The notes: generated by a model not told the origin, from the letters alone. DNA of 44,305 bases from Alphaproteobacteria bacterium (GCA_017307275.1 JAFKFK010000031.1:1-44305); one strand, 5' to 3'. Shown: positions 32,201 to 40,549, numbered from the stretch's first letter. Program-made: numbers and translations.

Positions 32201-34087
32201 TTAGCGGCCACCCCGGAAGTGGTCATGGATTTTCTGGGCAAGTGCATCGGAGATGCCAGGCACTGTCTTGATATCGTCAAGAGTGGCGACGGCAACCGCA
32301 CGGGCACTGCCGAAATGATGGAGCAGCGCACGCTTGCGGCCAGCGCCGATGCCCGGCACCTCGTCGAGCGCCGAGCGGGTCATGTCGGCGGCGCGCCGCG
32401 TGCGGTGCGTGCCGATCGCGAAACGATGTGCTTCGTCGCGAAGCCGTTGCAGGAAGTAGAGGACCGGATCGCGCGGTTCGAGCGAGAAAGGCACCCTGCC
32501 GGGCAGGAAGAAGCGCTCCCGGCCGGCATCACGGTCCGGGCCCTTGGCAATGCCGACCATGGCGATGTCCTCAAGGCCGAGTTCGGTCATCACCTGACGC
32601 GCGGCTTCGAGCTGGCCCTGGCCACCGTCGATCAGCACCAGGTCAGGCCAATGCTCGTCGTCGCGATCGGGGTTTTCCTTGAGCGCGCGGCCGAAGCGCC
32701 GGCTCATCACTTCGCGCATCATCGCGAAGTCGTCGCCGGCCGCGCCTTCGCTCTTGATGTTGAACTTGCGGTAGGCGTTCTTGTTGAAGCCGTCAGGACC
32801 GGCGACGATCATCGCGCCGATGGGGGCGGTGCCCTGGATATGGCTGTTGTCGTAGACCTCGATGCGTTCGGGCGGCGCTTCCAGGCTGAACACACGCGCT
32901 ACGCCGTCGAGAAGCTGACGTTGCGTGCCGCGTTCGGCCATGCGCCGCGCCAGCGCCTCGCGCGCATTGTTCACGGCCTGGTCCAGCACATCCTTCTGGT
33001 CGCCGCGCTTGGGCTGGCGAATCTCCACCTTGTGGCCGGCAGAGAGGGCCAGCGCGCTTTCCAGTAGCTCACGCTCGGCGACATCGTGGCTGGTGAGGAT
33101 CAGGCTGGGTGCCTGCCGCGCCTCGTAGAACTGGCCGATGAAGGATTCGAGCACTTGGGCTTCGTCGAGTTCCCTGCCATGGCTCGGGAAGTAAGCGCGG
33201 TTGCCGAGATTCTGGCCGGCGCGCAGGAAGAAGACCTGCACGCAGATCTGCCCGCCCTCCGAGTGGGCGGCGAAGATATCGGCCTCGTCGATCGACGGCA
33301 GGCTGATTGATTGGTGCGACTGGATATGTGCCAGTGCGCGGATGCGGTCGCGGAGCACCGCCGCACCTTCGAACTCGAGCTTGGCCGAGGCCTGTTCCAT
33401 GCGTTGCGACAGTGCCTGCTGGATCTCGCGGTTGCGCCCACCCAGAAAGCCGCGAACCTCGTCGACGATGGCGGCGTATTCGGGCTTGTCGATGCGGCCG
33501 ACGCACGGCGCCGTGCAGCGCTTGATCTGGTACTGTAGGCAGGGACGGGTGCGGGTCGAAAAGACGCCGTCGGAGCAGGAGCGCAGGGGAAAGGCGCGCT
33601 GTAGTGCGTAGAGCGTGCGGTTCACGGCGGTGGCCGAGGCGAAGGGGCCGAAATATTCGTTGCCCGGTTCGCGCGTGCCGCGGTGCTTGGCAAGCTGCGG
33701 CCAGTCCGTGTCGCGGCGGATCACGATGTAGGGGAACGACTTGTCGTCGCGCAGCAGCACGTTGAAGCGCGGCCGGAAGCGCTTGATCAGGTTGTTCTCG
33801 AGGAGCAGCGCCTCGGCTTCGCTGTCGGTGACTGCGAATTCCATGGTCGCCGTCGCCGAGACCATGCGCATCAGGCGGGTCGCCAGACGGGTCGGCTGGG
33901 TGTAGGCGGCGACCCGGCTGCGCAGCGAACGCGCCTTGCCGACATAGAGCACCTCGCCGTCTGTCGCGATCATGCGATAGACGCCGGGCTTGCGCGGCAG
34001 GGTGTGCACGAAGTCGGCGATGATCCGCATGCCGTCGGCAAGCGAGCCTTCGTTGGGTTTCTGGTCGAGGTCGGTTTCGTCGGTCAC
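32201..34087 (-). CDS. uvrC: Excinuclease ABC subunit C
   Basis: 628 residues from the GTG at 34087; the ribosome site is weak. The N-terminal GIY-YIG domain shows KPGVYRMIATDGEVLYVGKARSLRSRV. A UVR (UvrB-binding) region lies at about residues 210-245. The second nuclease (RNase H-like) includes IEVYDNSHIQGT and VLIDGGQGQLEAA. The C-terminal helix-hairpin-helix is LDEVPGIGAGRKRALLHHFGS. It makes the dual incisions of nucleotide excision repair and heads the operon with pgsA, moaD and moaE. Confidence 0.97.
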   Translation of the reverse strand: MTDETDLDQKPNEGSLADGMRIIADFVHTLPRKPGVYRMIATDGEVLYVGKARSLRSRVAAYTQPTRLATRLMRMVSATATMEFAVTDSEAEALLLENNLIKRFRPRFNVLLRDDKSFPYIVIRRDTDWPQLAKHRGTREPGNEYFGPFASATAVNRTLYALQRAFPLRSCSDGVFSTRTRPCLQYQIKRCTAPCVGRIDKPEYAAIVDEVRGFLGGRNREIQQALSQRMEQASAKLEFEGAAVLRDRIRALAHIQSHQSISLPSIDEADIFAAHSEGGQICVQVFFLRAGQNLGNRAYFPSHGRELDEAQVLESFIGQFYEARQAPSLILTSHDVAERELLESALALSAGHKVEIRQPKRGDQKDVLDQAVNNAREALARRMAERGTQRQLLDGVARVFSLEAPPERIEVYDNSHIQGTAPIGAMIVAGPDGFNKNAYRKFNIKSEGAAGDDFAMMREVMSRRFGRALKENPDRDDEHWPDLVLIDGGQGQLEAARQVMTELGLEDIAMVGIAKGPDRDAGRERFFLPGRVPFSLEPRDPVLYFLQRLRDEAHRFAIGTHRTRRAADMTRSALDEVPGIGAGRKRALLHHFGSARAVAVATLDDIKTVPGISDALAQKIHDHFRGGR

Positions 34088-34272
34088 GGTTCAGGTCGCA
34101 GAGACGGTATGGGCGCAGGCAGTGAGTAGGCCGGCGGCGCCCGACAGCAAAGCGCGACGTTCCCGGAACAGGCCCCAGGAACGGCTGCGGGAACAGCCAT
34201 GTGGGGAAGTCTGTGAAAAAGCGCGCCGTCCGCCCGGCGTTACACCAGCGTCACTATATTGACTCAATGTAG

Positions 34273-34300
34273 GGGCGGTGGCAGTCGCCCGCCACCGCCC
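34273..34300 (-). terminator. Possible terminator after phoH
   Basis: 10-bp perfect stem GGGCGGTGGC / GCCACCGCCC with an 8-base loop, 130 bases after the phoH stop. The bases following on the minus strand are CCTACATTGAG, so there is no U-run. Confidence 0.35.
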
Positions 34301-34409
34301 ATCTAACATTTTGTTCTATAGGCGTTTTCCGCCCTTTTTTAGAACATCACAAAGCGCTGGCATCACTCGATGTTCCCTGTTTGGTCCAATTGTCTATCGC
34401 GCTTCCAAT

Positions 34410-34418
34410 TGTGGATAA
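34410..34418 (-). promoter_or_regulatory. Perfect single DnaA box
   Basis: TGTGGATAA, the exact complement of the consensus TTATCCACA, 11 bases after the phoH stop codon. No second perfect box was seen near it, so it is not an origin. It may be chance or a minor DnaA site. Confidence 0.35.
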
Positions 34419-34429
34419 CTTCGGTGGCT

Positions 34430-35155
34430 TTAGAGCACCGACAGCATGCGGCCGACCAGCGGATGCCGGACGACATCGCCCTGGGTCAGACGCACCACGG
34501 CCACGTCTTCCATGCCCTCCAGCCGGGTGCCGATGGCCGCCAGTCCCGACAGTTCGGGCAGCAGGTCGGTCTGGTCGGGGTCGCCGGTCATCACCATGGT
34601 CGAGTGCCAGCCTAGCCGGGTCAGCAGCATCTTGAGCTGCCCATAGGTGCAGTTCTGCGCCTCGTCGATCAGCACGAAGGCGTTGTTCAGGGTGCGGCCG
34701 CGCATGAAGGCGACCGGGGCGATCTCGATCGTCCCGTCGTCGAGGTGCTGGCGCAGCTGCTTGGCGCCCAGCCGGTCGTTCAGCGCGTCCCACAGGGGAC
34801 GCAGGTAGGGATCGAGCTTCTCGCGCATGTCGCCCGGCAGGAAGCCCAGGTTCTCACCGGCCTCGACGGCCGGCCGCGACAGTACGATGCGCGCGACGGT
34901 GCCGGATTCCAGCGCCTCAACGGCGGCAGAGATGGCGAGATAGGTCTTGCCGGTGCCGGCCGGTCCCAGGGCGACGGTCAGCGGCTTGGTTTCGATGGCC
35001 TCCATCAGCACGCGTTGATTGTCGCTGCGCGGGCGGACTTTCCGGATGTAGCTCTGATCTCGGTCGTTAGCCGGAGTGTGATCAAAAACAAGGCTGTGAA
35101 TACGGGCGCTATCGATAGCGTGCAGCTTGGTGCGGCGTGCGGCGCGTTTGGCCAT
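34430..35155 (-). CDS. phoH: PhoH-type ATPase
   Basis: 241 residues from the ATG at 35155, which has GGAG seven bases upstream; another ATG at 35161 lies too close to that site. Walker A is ALGPAGTGKTYLAISAAVEAL, Walker B region NAFVLIDEAQNCT, and a sensor stretch VMTGDPDQTDLLP follows, the PhoH signature. The basic N-terminus is KRAARRTKLHAID. The family resembles the ATPase half of RecD-like helicases and is phosphate-starvation induced in E. coli. It is preceded 46 bases upstream by a strong terminator, so it may be controlled by attenuation. Confidence 0.9.
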   Translation of the reverse strand: MAKRAARRTKLHAIDSARIHSLVFDHTPANDRDQSYIRKVRPRSDNQRVLMEAIETKPLTVALGPAGTGKTYLAISAAVEALESGTVARIVLSRPAVEAGENLGFLPGDMREKLDPYLRPLWDALNDRLGAKQLRQHLDDGTIEIAPVAFMRGRTLNNAFVLIDEAQNCTYGQLKMLLTRLGWHSTMVMTGDPDQTDLLPELSGLAAIGTRLEGMEDVAVVRLTQGDVVRHPLVGRMLSVL

Positions 35156-35200
35156 ATCCATACTCCGGTGTCATGGTCAGAGGAGTGGGACCGGTCGCCA

Positions 35201-35420
35201 GAAAACAAAAACGCCCCCGTAAACGGAGGCGTTGGCGATCGGTGGTCGTGCAGAAGGTGAGGCTGACAGAGCACGCGGCGGGACTCCCACCGGTGGTCCG
35301 GACTCCGTCGGGCGATAAGCTCCTCGGACGGATAAACACCTCCTTCAGCTACCTGAGAAAGCGTACCCCCAATCCCCACCTTCAGCCACCAGATTTATGG
35401 TGTGCCACTGAACATTCACG
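35201..35420 (-). ncRNA. Structured leader with attenuator, or small RNA, upstream of phoH
   Basis: About 220 bases without a credible gene, read on the minus strand. A long-range stem pairs GCUGAAGGUG (35377-35386) with CACCUUCUGC (35250-35259, one U-U mismatch). Inside, GUACGC (35361-35366) pairs GCGUGC (35271-35276), and CCGUC (35327-35331) pairs GACGG (35305-35309). A terminator follows (35211-35233 plus U-run). GGAGGUGUU (35335-35343) can pair with AACGCCUCC (35225-35233), which would break the terminator. No known riboswitch class was recognised. Confidence 0.5.
35202..35233 (-). terminator. Strong Rho-independent terminator ahead of phoH
   Basis: 10-bp stem AACGCCUCCG / CGGGGGCGUU with a UUUA loop and a UUUUGUUUU tail. 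One pair is U-G on the minus RNA but would be a C-A mismatch on the plus RNA, which fixes the direction as minus. Transcription from guaD or the leader would end here, 46 bases before phoH. Confidence 0.9.
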
Positions 35421-35425
35421 CTATG

Positions 35426-35439
35426 GAAAGTGTACTTTC
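35426..35439 (-). promoter_or_regulatory. Short palindrome at the 3' end of guaD
   Basis: GAAAGT, GT, ACTTTC: 6-base arms with a 2-base spacer, at the start of the leader region. A weak promoter could overlap it on the minus strand: TTGGCC (35453-35458), 18 bases, TACACT (35429-35434). Confidence 0.3.
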
Positions 35440-36829
35440 ACGAACGGGAATAGGCCAATCGACCGGCCACATAGGTTGCCTGAACGGCCCGGTCGTCCCC
35501 TAGGATCATCTGTACGAAGAGCTGCTCGGCGAAGCTCTGGGCCTGGTTCATGCGGAAGTCGATCAGGGGCGTGGAGCGCATGTCGAGGACCAGGAGATCG
35601 GCCTCCATGCCGACGGCGATACTGCCGATCCTGTCCTCGAGGTGCATTGCCGCCGCCGAGCCGCGCGTCGCGAGGTAGTAGGCATGTTCGGACGACAGGG
35701 CCTGCCCGTTGAGTTGCGACGCTTTGTAGGCCTCGTTCAGTGTGGCGAGGATCGAGAACGAGGTTCCCGCACCGATATCGGTGCCGAGGCCAACCCGTAC
35801 CGGCCGCTTTGGATCCAGTGCGCGCGAAAGATCGAAGGAGCCGCTGCCCAGGAAGAAATTGGAGGTCGGGCAATGCGCGATCGCGGCCCCTGTATCGTGC
35901 AGGCGCTGCAACTCGCCGTCCTCCAGCCAGATGCCATGGCCGAACACGGCGCCCTTCCCGCAAAGCCCGTGATGGTCGTAGACGTCGAGATAGTGGCGGC
36001 GGTCGGGGAACAGCTCTTTGATCCAGGCGACCTCGGCCTTGTTCTCCGCGATATGGGTCTGCATCAGGCAATCCGGATGCTCGCGCCACAAGGCACCGGC
36101 CGCCGACAGTTGCGCCGGAGAACTGGTGCCAGCGAAACGCGGTGTGATGGCATAGAGCAACCGGCCGCGGCCGTGCCACTTGGCGATCAGGGCCTGCGAG
36201 TCGTCATAGCCGGTCTGAACCGTGTCCATGAGGCCCTCGGGGGCGCGGCAGTCCATCAGCACCTTGCCGGCAGCCAGCCTGAGGCCGAGCGCCTCGGCTT
36301 CCTCGAACAGGATGTCGGCGGAATGGCTGTGCACGGTGCAGTAGACGCAGCTCGTGGTGATGCCGTTGCGCAGGTTCTCGCGCAGGAAGGTGCGCGCAAC
36401 CTCGCGCGTGAAGGCGCGATCGGCGAACTTGAGTTCGGTCGGAAAGGTATAGCGGTCGAGCCAGTCCAGAAGCTGATTGCCATGGCTGCCGATCATTGGC
36501 GTCTGCGGGAAATGGACGTGCGTATCGACGAAGCCCGCCGAGATCAGTGCGTTGCTGCCGTAGTCGCGGACCTCGACGTCCGCGGGCAGCGATGGTGCGA
36601 TCTCGGTGGCCGGACCGAACTGCGCGATGTGGCCATCCTGCACGACAACAATGGCATCCGGCTCGTGCACCATCGTCTTCGCAAGTCCGTCGCGGAACGG
36701 ATCGCCGTTATAGGTCAGGACAGGGCCGCGGAGGGCGATCGGTCGGTCGGTCGGGGACATCGCGGCAACGTTCGCACCGAACGACGGGTTCTGGAAGGGC
36801 TGCGCGTCCATGGTAGAGACAGGGAACAC
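35438..36829 (-). CDS. guaD: Guanine deaminase
   Basis: Up to 463 residues from a GTG at 36829; ATGs at 36811 and 36760 are alternatives, the last giving 440 residues and leaving room for divergent promoters. No start has a clear ribosome site. Metal and substrate motifs of GuaD are intact: SAGFVDTHVHFPQ, QTHIAENKAEV, HGIWLEDGEL, AHCPTSNFFLGSG and GLGTDIGAG. It hydrolyses guanine to xanthine and ammonia. It is divergent from the hydrolase gene. Confidence 0.93.
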   Translation of the reverse strand: MFPVSTMDAQPFQNPSFGANVAAMSPTDRPIALRGPVLTYNGDPFRDGLAKTMVHEPDAIVVVQDGHIAQFGPATEIAPSLPADVEVRDYGSNALISAGFVDTHVHFPQTPMIGSHGNQLLDWLDRYTFPTELKFADRAFTREVARTFLRENLRNGITTSCVYCTVHSHSADILFEEAEALGLRLAAGKVLMDCRAPEGLMDTVQTGYDDSQALIAKWHGRGRLLYAITPRFAGTSSPAQLSAAGALWREHPDCLMQTHIAENKAEVAWIKELFPDRRHYLDVYDHHGLCGKGAVFGHGIWLEDGELQRLHDTGAAIAHCPTSNFFLGSGSFDLSRALDPKRPVRVGLGTDIGAGTSFSILATLNEAYKASQLNGQALSSEHAYYLATRGSAAAMHLEDRIGSIAVGMEADLLVLDMRSTPLIDFRMNQAQSFAEQLFVQMILGDDRAVQATYVAGRLAYSRS

Positions 36830-36846
36830 CCCAAAGGAGTGCGAGC

Positions 36847-37686
36847 ATGAGCACGGAAGCCCGAACCATCGTCTGGAACAACATGACCCGGGCCGAGCTC
36901 GACGCCGCCTATGACAACACCAACGCCGTGGCCGATTCGGGCGAGCGCCGCGAGGCGTGGATTGCGCGCAGCGATGCCTTCCGCAAGCAGCACGCCGAAG
37001 GCCTCGACCTCGCTTATGGGCCGCGGCCGCGCAACAAGATCGATCTCTTTCGCTGTGGCACAGCCAAGGCGCCGCTGTTTGCCTTCATCCATGGCGGCTA
37101 CTGGCAGCGCAACGCCAAGGAGACCTTTGCCTGTATGGCTGCAGGGCCGCTGGCCAACGGCATGGATGCCGCCTTCGTCGGCTACACGCTCTGCCCCGAG
37201 GCCACGCTGTCAGAGATCGTCGACGAGATCGCGGCTGCCGTGCGCTGGCTGCGGCGCGAAGGGCCGCGCCATGGCGTAGGCGAGGGGAGGCTCGTCGTTT
37301 CCGGCTGGTCGGCGGGCGGCCATCTCACGGCAACGACGCTTGCGATGGACGAGGTCGATGCAGGGCTGGCGATCAGCGGCATCTACGACGTCGAGCCTTG
37401 CCGTCTGAACTATCTCAACGACAAGCTCAAGTTGACAGCCGAGGAGGCGGCGAAGACCAGTCCGCTCCTGCATCTGCCGAAGAAGAGTGCGCCTGTCGTA
37501 CTGGCCTACGGCACCGGCGAACTGCCCGAACTTCAGCGCCAGTCCGTCGCCTATCACGACGCGCGTCGCGCTGCCGGTCTGTCGAGCGAGCTGCTGCCGC
37601 TTGCCGGCCTCAATCACTTTTCGATCATGGATGAACTCGAAAAGCACGACGGTGCGCTCGCCCGCGCCGCGCGCAAGCTTGCATGA
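36847..37686 (+). CDS. Alpha/beta hydrolase, arylformamidase (kynurenine formamidase)-like
   Basis: 279 residues, AAAGGAG before the ATG. The oxyanion motif is FAFIHGGYWQRNAKE, the nucleophile elbow is VVSGWSAGGHL (GxSxG), and the catalytic histidine is in LAGLNHFSIMDEL. HGGYW is the signature of the BNA7/AFMID group, which hydrolyse N-formylkynurenine. No other kynurenine gene is nearby, so the substrate is unproven. It is divergent from guaD. Confidence 0.82.
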   Translation: MSTEARTIVWNNMTRAELDAAYDNTNAVADSGERREAWIARSDAFRKQHAEGLDLAYGPRPRNKIDLFRCGTAKAPLFAFIHGGYWQRNAKETFACMAAGPLANGMDAAFVGYTLCPEATLSEIVDEIAAAVRWLRREGPRHGVGEGRLVVSGWSAGGHLTATTLAMDEVDAGLAISGIYDVEPCRLNYLNDKLKLTAEEAAKTSPLLHLPKKSAPVVLAYGTGELPELQRQSVAYHDARRAAGLSSELLPLAGLNHFSIMDELEKHDGALARAARKLA

Positions 37687-37712
37687 GTGCGATTAACGCG
37701 TGAGATCCCAGC

Positions 37713-37733
37713 CGCGAGTTACGCGCGAGTTAC
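37713..37733 (+). repeat. Tandem 10-base direct repeat in the SRPBCC-ubiD promoter region
   Basis: CGCGAGTTAC at 37713-37722 and again at 37724-37733, an 11-base period that puts both on the same helix face. Direct repeats of this spacing suit an OmpR-type regulator or other tandem binder. Confidence 0.5.
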
Positions 37734-37747
37734 ATTGCCTATGTAAC
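37729..37747 (+). promoter_or_regulatory. Palindrome upstream of the SRPBCC-ubiD operon
   Basis: GTTACAT, TGCCT, ATGTAAC: perfect 7-base arms with a 5-base spacer, overlapping the second 10-base repeat. A further pair of related 16-mers, GTAACCAGCGCTTGAG (37743-37758) and GTGACCAGCGCTTCAG (37817-37832), flanks the putative promoter. Confidence 0.5.
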
Positions 37748-37851
37748 CAGCGCTTGAGGTCATACCTCCGCATGTTATCGTGACGACGCGTACATTTACG
37801 GGCGCTGTTGCACATTGTGACCAGCGCTTCAGCGAACATGGGAGATGGCTC

Positions 37852-38277
37852 TTGTCTGGTCACGCGCTGTTGCATGCGGTCAATATCCAAGCGGATCCCG
37901 TGAAAGTTCGAGATGCCCTCACGACTCTTCAGGGTTTGAAAGGCTGGACGGGCGCCGACGTATCGGGAGGCGGCAAGGTCGGCGATCAGTGGTCGCTGAA
38001 GTATCCCGATGGCCCCACGTTCGTATGGGAAGTGACAACCCATGATGCCAACAAGGTTGTTTGGAAGTGTGTGAAGGGACCCGGCGATGCGGCCGGAACC
38101 GCCGTTAACTTCGATATCGGCCAGTCGTCCGACGGTCGCGTCCATCTGAAGTTCGCCCATTCGGGTTGGCCCCATCAGGAAGGCAATTTCGCGAAGTGCA
38201 ATGCGCTCTGGGGCATGATGCTCCACCAGCTCCGCGCCTTCGCCGAGCACGGAAAGATCGCTCCCGCTCACGCCTGA
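37852..38277 (+). CDS. SRPBCC-family (START-like) protein
   Basis: 141 residues from the TTG at 37852, chosen because GGGAGA lies 8 bases upstream. A GTG at 37780 gives 165 residues but has no ribosome site. Visible strands and helix fit the START/AHSA1 fold: HALLHAVNIQADPVKVRDALTTLQGLKGWTGADV, GDQWSLKYPDGPTFVWEVTTHD, VHLKFAHSGW and a C-terminal helix WGMMLHQLRAFAEHG. The fold binds hydrophobic ligands. The gene precedes ubiD by 23 bases, so it may shuttle or sense a substrate, which is inference. Confidence 0.75.
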   Translation: MSGHALLHAVNIQADPVKVRDALTTLQGLKGWTGADVSGGGKVGDQWSLKYPDGPTFVWEVTTHDANKVVWKCVKGPGDAAGTAVNFDIGQSSDGRVHLKFAHSGWPHQEGNFAKCNALWGMMLHQLRAFAEHGKIAPAHA

Positions 38278-38300
38278 TCTGTCGTTCCTGGAGCAAGACA

Positions 38301-39929
38301 ATGCAGCAGTCACTTTCGGATTTCGTGGCCTCGATGGAGAAGGCCGGCTTCCTCGTGCGCATCAAGGAGGAGGTCCGCGTCGATCAGGTTCCCAAGCTCA
38401 TGGAGGCCAACCCAACGAAGGCCATCCTGGTCGAAAAGATCAAGGACACCGAGTTCTCGGTGCTGGCCAACGCCTATTCGAACCAGGAGATGTTCGCCTG
38501 GGCCATGGGCTGCGACAAGACGCGGACCGGGCTGGAGATGGTCGCGCGCTCCAAGGGGCGCGTGAAGTGGGAGACGGTGACGGCGGCACCCTGCAAGGAA
38601 GTGATCCTGAAGGGTGACGATGTTGATCTGACGCGGCTGCCGCTGTTCCTGCACCACGACCGCGACGGCCACGCCTACACCAACGACAATCTCTTCATCA
38701 GCAAGCATCCCGATACCGGCGTCTACGACTGGGGCATCTATCGCTCGATGTTCCGCACGAAGAACGAAAAGTCGGTCGACATGACCTGCACCTCGCATCG
38801 CCAGCGCATCCACGCGATGGCGGCGGCGGCGAAGGGGCAGAATCTCGAGGTCGCGATCGTGCTGGGCGGCCCGACCATCGACAAGATCTCGGCCCTGGTC
38901 GGCGTCACCGCCGACACCGACGACTTCGAGGTGCTGGGCGCCTTCTACGGCGCGCCGGCCAAGATGATCAAATGCGAGACCATCGATGTGATGGTGCCGG
39001 CCAACGCCGAGATCGTGCTCGAGTGCGAGCTGATGGCGCTCGAAGGCCTGGTCTACGACGAAGGGCCGTACGGCGAGTTCACCGGCATGTACGGTGGCGG
39101 CATCAAGCACAACTATCGCCTCAAGGTTAAGGCGATGACCCACCGTAAGGGCGGCATCTTCCAGCATTGCACGATCGGCGGCCTGCATCCCTGGTACACC
39201 GACAACATGCTGCAGTTGCCGGCGATCGAGGCCGATCTGTTCAACGGACTGAAACAGGGCGGCATCGATGTGCGCGAGGTCCGCTGCCCGCTGGGCGGCC
39301 TGTCCAACATCGCCTACGCCAAGATCCATCCGCTGGGCGCCGGTGATTCCAAACAGGCACTCGGCATCATGCTGACCTGCTCCAAGCAGGGCCTGCCCAA
39401 GATCGCCATGGTGTTCGACACCGACGTCGATATCTGGGACGACCAGGCGGTGCTGGCCGCCATGGCCTACCGCTACATGCCGGACAAGGACACGGTGCGG
39501 CTCGACGGGCTCAACACCATGACCGTCGATCCGAAGAGCACCACGCTCGGCATCGCTTCGAAGATCGGCATGGATTGTACCGTGCCGCTGGGCCCCGAGT
39601 GGAACCCCAACGAGTTCGTGCGCAGCACCGTGACCGATCTCGGCGATCCGCCGGCCGACCTGAAGGTCATGACGGAAGAGGCGCTGACCAAGGACATGGA
39701 GGCGTTCATCCGGGCCGAGCCGCGCGCCTGGCACGACATCCTGAAGCAGTATCACGGACAGCCCTATCCGGTGCTCTATCGAGCGTTCGGCAATCTGCGC
39801 CACAAGCTTGGTCGCACCAACGATCCGCCGTGGTACCGCTACACGTTCTCCGATACCCCGTTTTCGTGGGAGGCGAAGCCGCTGCCGCTGAACCATTCGG
39901 ATCCGCGCCACATCAAGACCGGCGGCTGA
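38301..39929 (+). CDS. UbiD-family decarboxylase (prenyl-FMN dependent), 542 residues
   Basis: 542 residues, GGAG before the ATG. Catalytic residues of UbiD enzymes are visible: Arg148 (WGIYRSM) and the Glu254/Glu259 pair in DEGPYGEFTG, five residues apart as in UbiD. A metal and cofactor region lies around NDNLFISKHP and HRQRIHAM. It is longer than ubiquinone UbiD (about 490). UbiX follows 8 bases later, so the cofactor is supplied in the operon. Ubiquinone precursor or aromatic/phenolic acids are both possible substrates. Confidence 0.9.
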   Translation: MQQSLSDFVASMEKAGFLVRIKEEVRVDQVPKLMEANPTKAILVEKIKDTEFSVLANAYSNQEMFAWAMGCDKTRTGLEMVARSKGRVKWETVTAAPCKEVILKGDDVDLTRLPLFLHHDRDGHAYTNDNLFISKHPDTGVYDWGIYRSMFRTKNEKSVDMTCTSHRQRIHAMAAAAKGQNLEVAIVLGGPTIDKISALVGVTADTDDFEVLGAFYGAPAKMIKCETIDVMVPANAEIVLECELMALEGLVYDEGPYGEFTGMYGGGIKHNYRLKVKAMTHRKGGIFQHCTIGGLHPWYTDNMLQLPAIEADLFNGLKQGGIDVREVRCPLGGLSNIAYAKIHPLGAGDSKQALGIMLTCSKQGLPKIAMVFDTDVDIWDDQAVLAAMAYRYMPDKDTVRLDGLNTMTVDPKSTTLGIASKIGMDCTVPLGPEWNPNEFVRSTVTDLGDPPADLKVMTEEALTKDMEAFIRAEPRAWHDILKQYHGQPYPVLYRAFGNLRHKLGRTNDPPWYRYTFSDTPFSWEAKPLPLNHSDPRHIKTGG

Positions 39930-39937
39930 GCACACGC

Positions 39938-40549
39938 ATGGCAACGAGCCCGCCTGTCCGGCGCATGGTCGTAGGCATCACCGGCGCCTCGGGAACGGTC
40001 TACGGCATCCGTGTGCTCGAAGCGCTGCGTGCCATGAAGATCGAGAGCCATCTGGTGATCTCCAAGGCGGGGGATCAGACGCGGTCGCTCGAGACCGACG
40101 TATCGGCGGCCGAGATCCGGGCCCTCGCGGACAAGGTCTATGCGCCGGGGGACATCGCGGCCGCGATCTCGAGCGGTTCGTTCCACACGATGGGCATGAT
40201 CGTGGCGCCCTGCTCGGTGCGCACGCTGAGCGAGATCGCGACCGGCGTCACGTCGAGCCTGGTCGCGCGCGCGGCCGACGTCTGCCTGAAGGAACGCCGC
40301 CGCGTCGTGCTGATGTTCCGCGAGACGCCGCTGCATGCCGGGCACATCAAGAGTATGCTGGCGGTTACGGAGATGGGAGCCATCGTCGCCGTACCGGTCC
40401 CGGCCTTCTATGCGCGACCGCGCACCGTCGACGATATCGTCACCCACTCGGTTGCGCGTGCCCTCGATCTGTTCGGCCTCGACACCAAGACCTTTCCGCG
40501 CTGGACTGGTCCGTCGGGGCTCCCGTCCAAGCGGAGGACTCCGAAGTGA
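39938..40549 (+). CDS. ubiX: Flavin prenyltransferase UbiX
   Basis: 203 residues. It prenylates FMN with dimethylallyl phosphate to make the UbiD cofactor. Seen motifs: VGITGASGTVYGIRVLEAL (FMN site), GMIVAPCSVRTLSEIATGVTSSLVARAADVCLKERR, and VLMFRETPLHAGHIKSML. ATG at 39938 lies 8 bases after ubiD. The C-terminus extends past the usual end with a basic tail. Its stop codon overlaps the CopC-like start. Confidence 0.95.
   Translation: MATSPPVRRMVVGITGASGTVYGIRVLEALRAMKIESHLVISKAGDQTRSLETDVSAAEIRALADKVYAPGDIAAAISSGSFHTMGMIVAPCSVRTLSEIATGVTSSLVARAADVCLKERRRVVLMFRETPLHAGHIKSMLAVTEMGAIVAVPVPAFYARPRTVDDIVTHSVARALDLFGLDTKTFPRWTGPSGLPSKRRTPK

Larger units (their letters stand above)
34088..34429. 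other. Intergenic region phoH-uvrC with stem-loops and one DnaA box
   Basis: 342 bases with no convincing gene. From high to low coordinate on the minus strand: a perfect DnaA box (TGTGGATAA, 34410-34418), a nested hairpin (TGTTCTA / TAGAACA, 34312-34346), a 10-bp GC stem GGGCGGTGGC / GCCACCGCCC (34273-34300), then GTCACTATATTGAC (34250-34263). TTGAGT at 34262-34267 on the minus strand, a 17-base gap and TGTAAC could be the uvrC promoter. A minus-strand frame here encodes a signal-like RERRALLSGAAGLLTACAHT but stops at once. Confidence 0.5.

Noticed and set aside
34091..34309. Minus-strand frame ending in a signal-peptide-like RERRALLSGAAGLLTACAHT
   Set aside because: It stops straight after the hydrophobic stretch and has no downstream body, so it is probably chance or a remnant too small to call.
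34312..34346. GGCG-TTTTC-CGCC with a T-run on the plus strand, like a terminator
   Set aside because: No plus-strand gene lies upstream within reach, and the stem is only 4 bp.
35005..35379. 124-codon minus-strand frame across the phoH leader and N-terminus
   Set aside because: It runs through the strong terminator and overlaps phoH in another frame, and its product resembles no protein. The RNA structure explains the region better.
38310..39944. A 544-codon minus-strand open frame opposite the first ubiD
   Set aside because: Opposite-strand shadow of a clear UbiD gene; the product has no recognisable domain and shadow-like composition.
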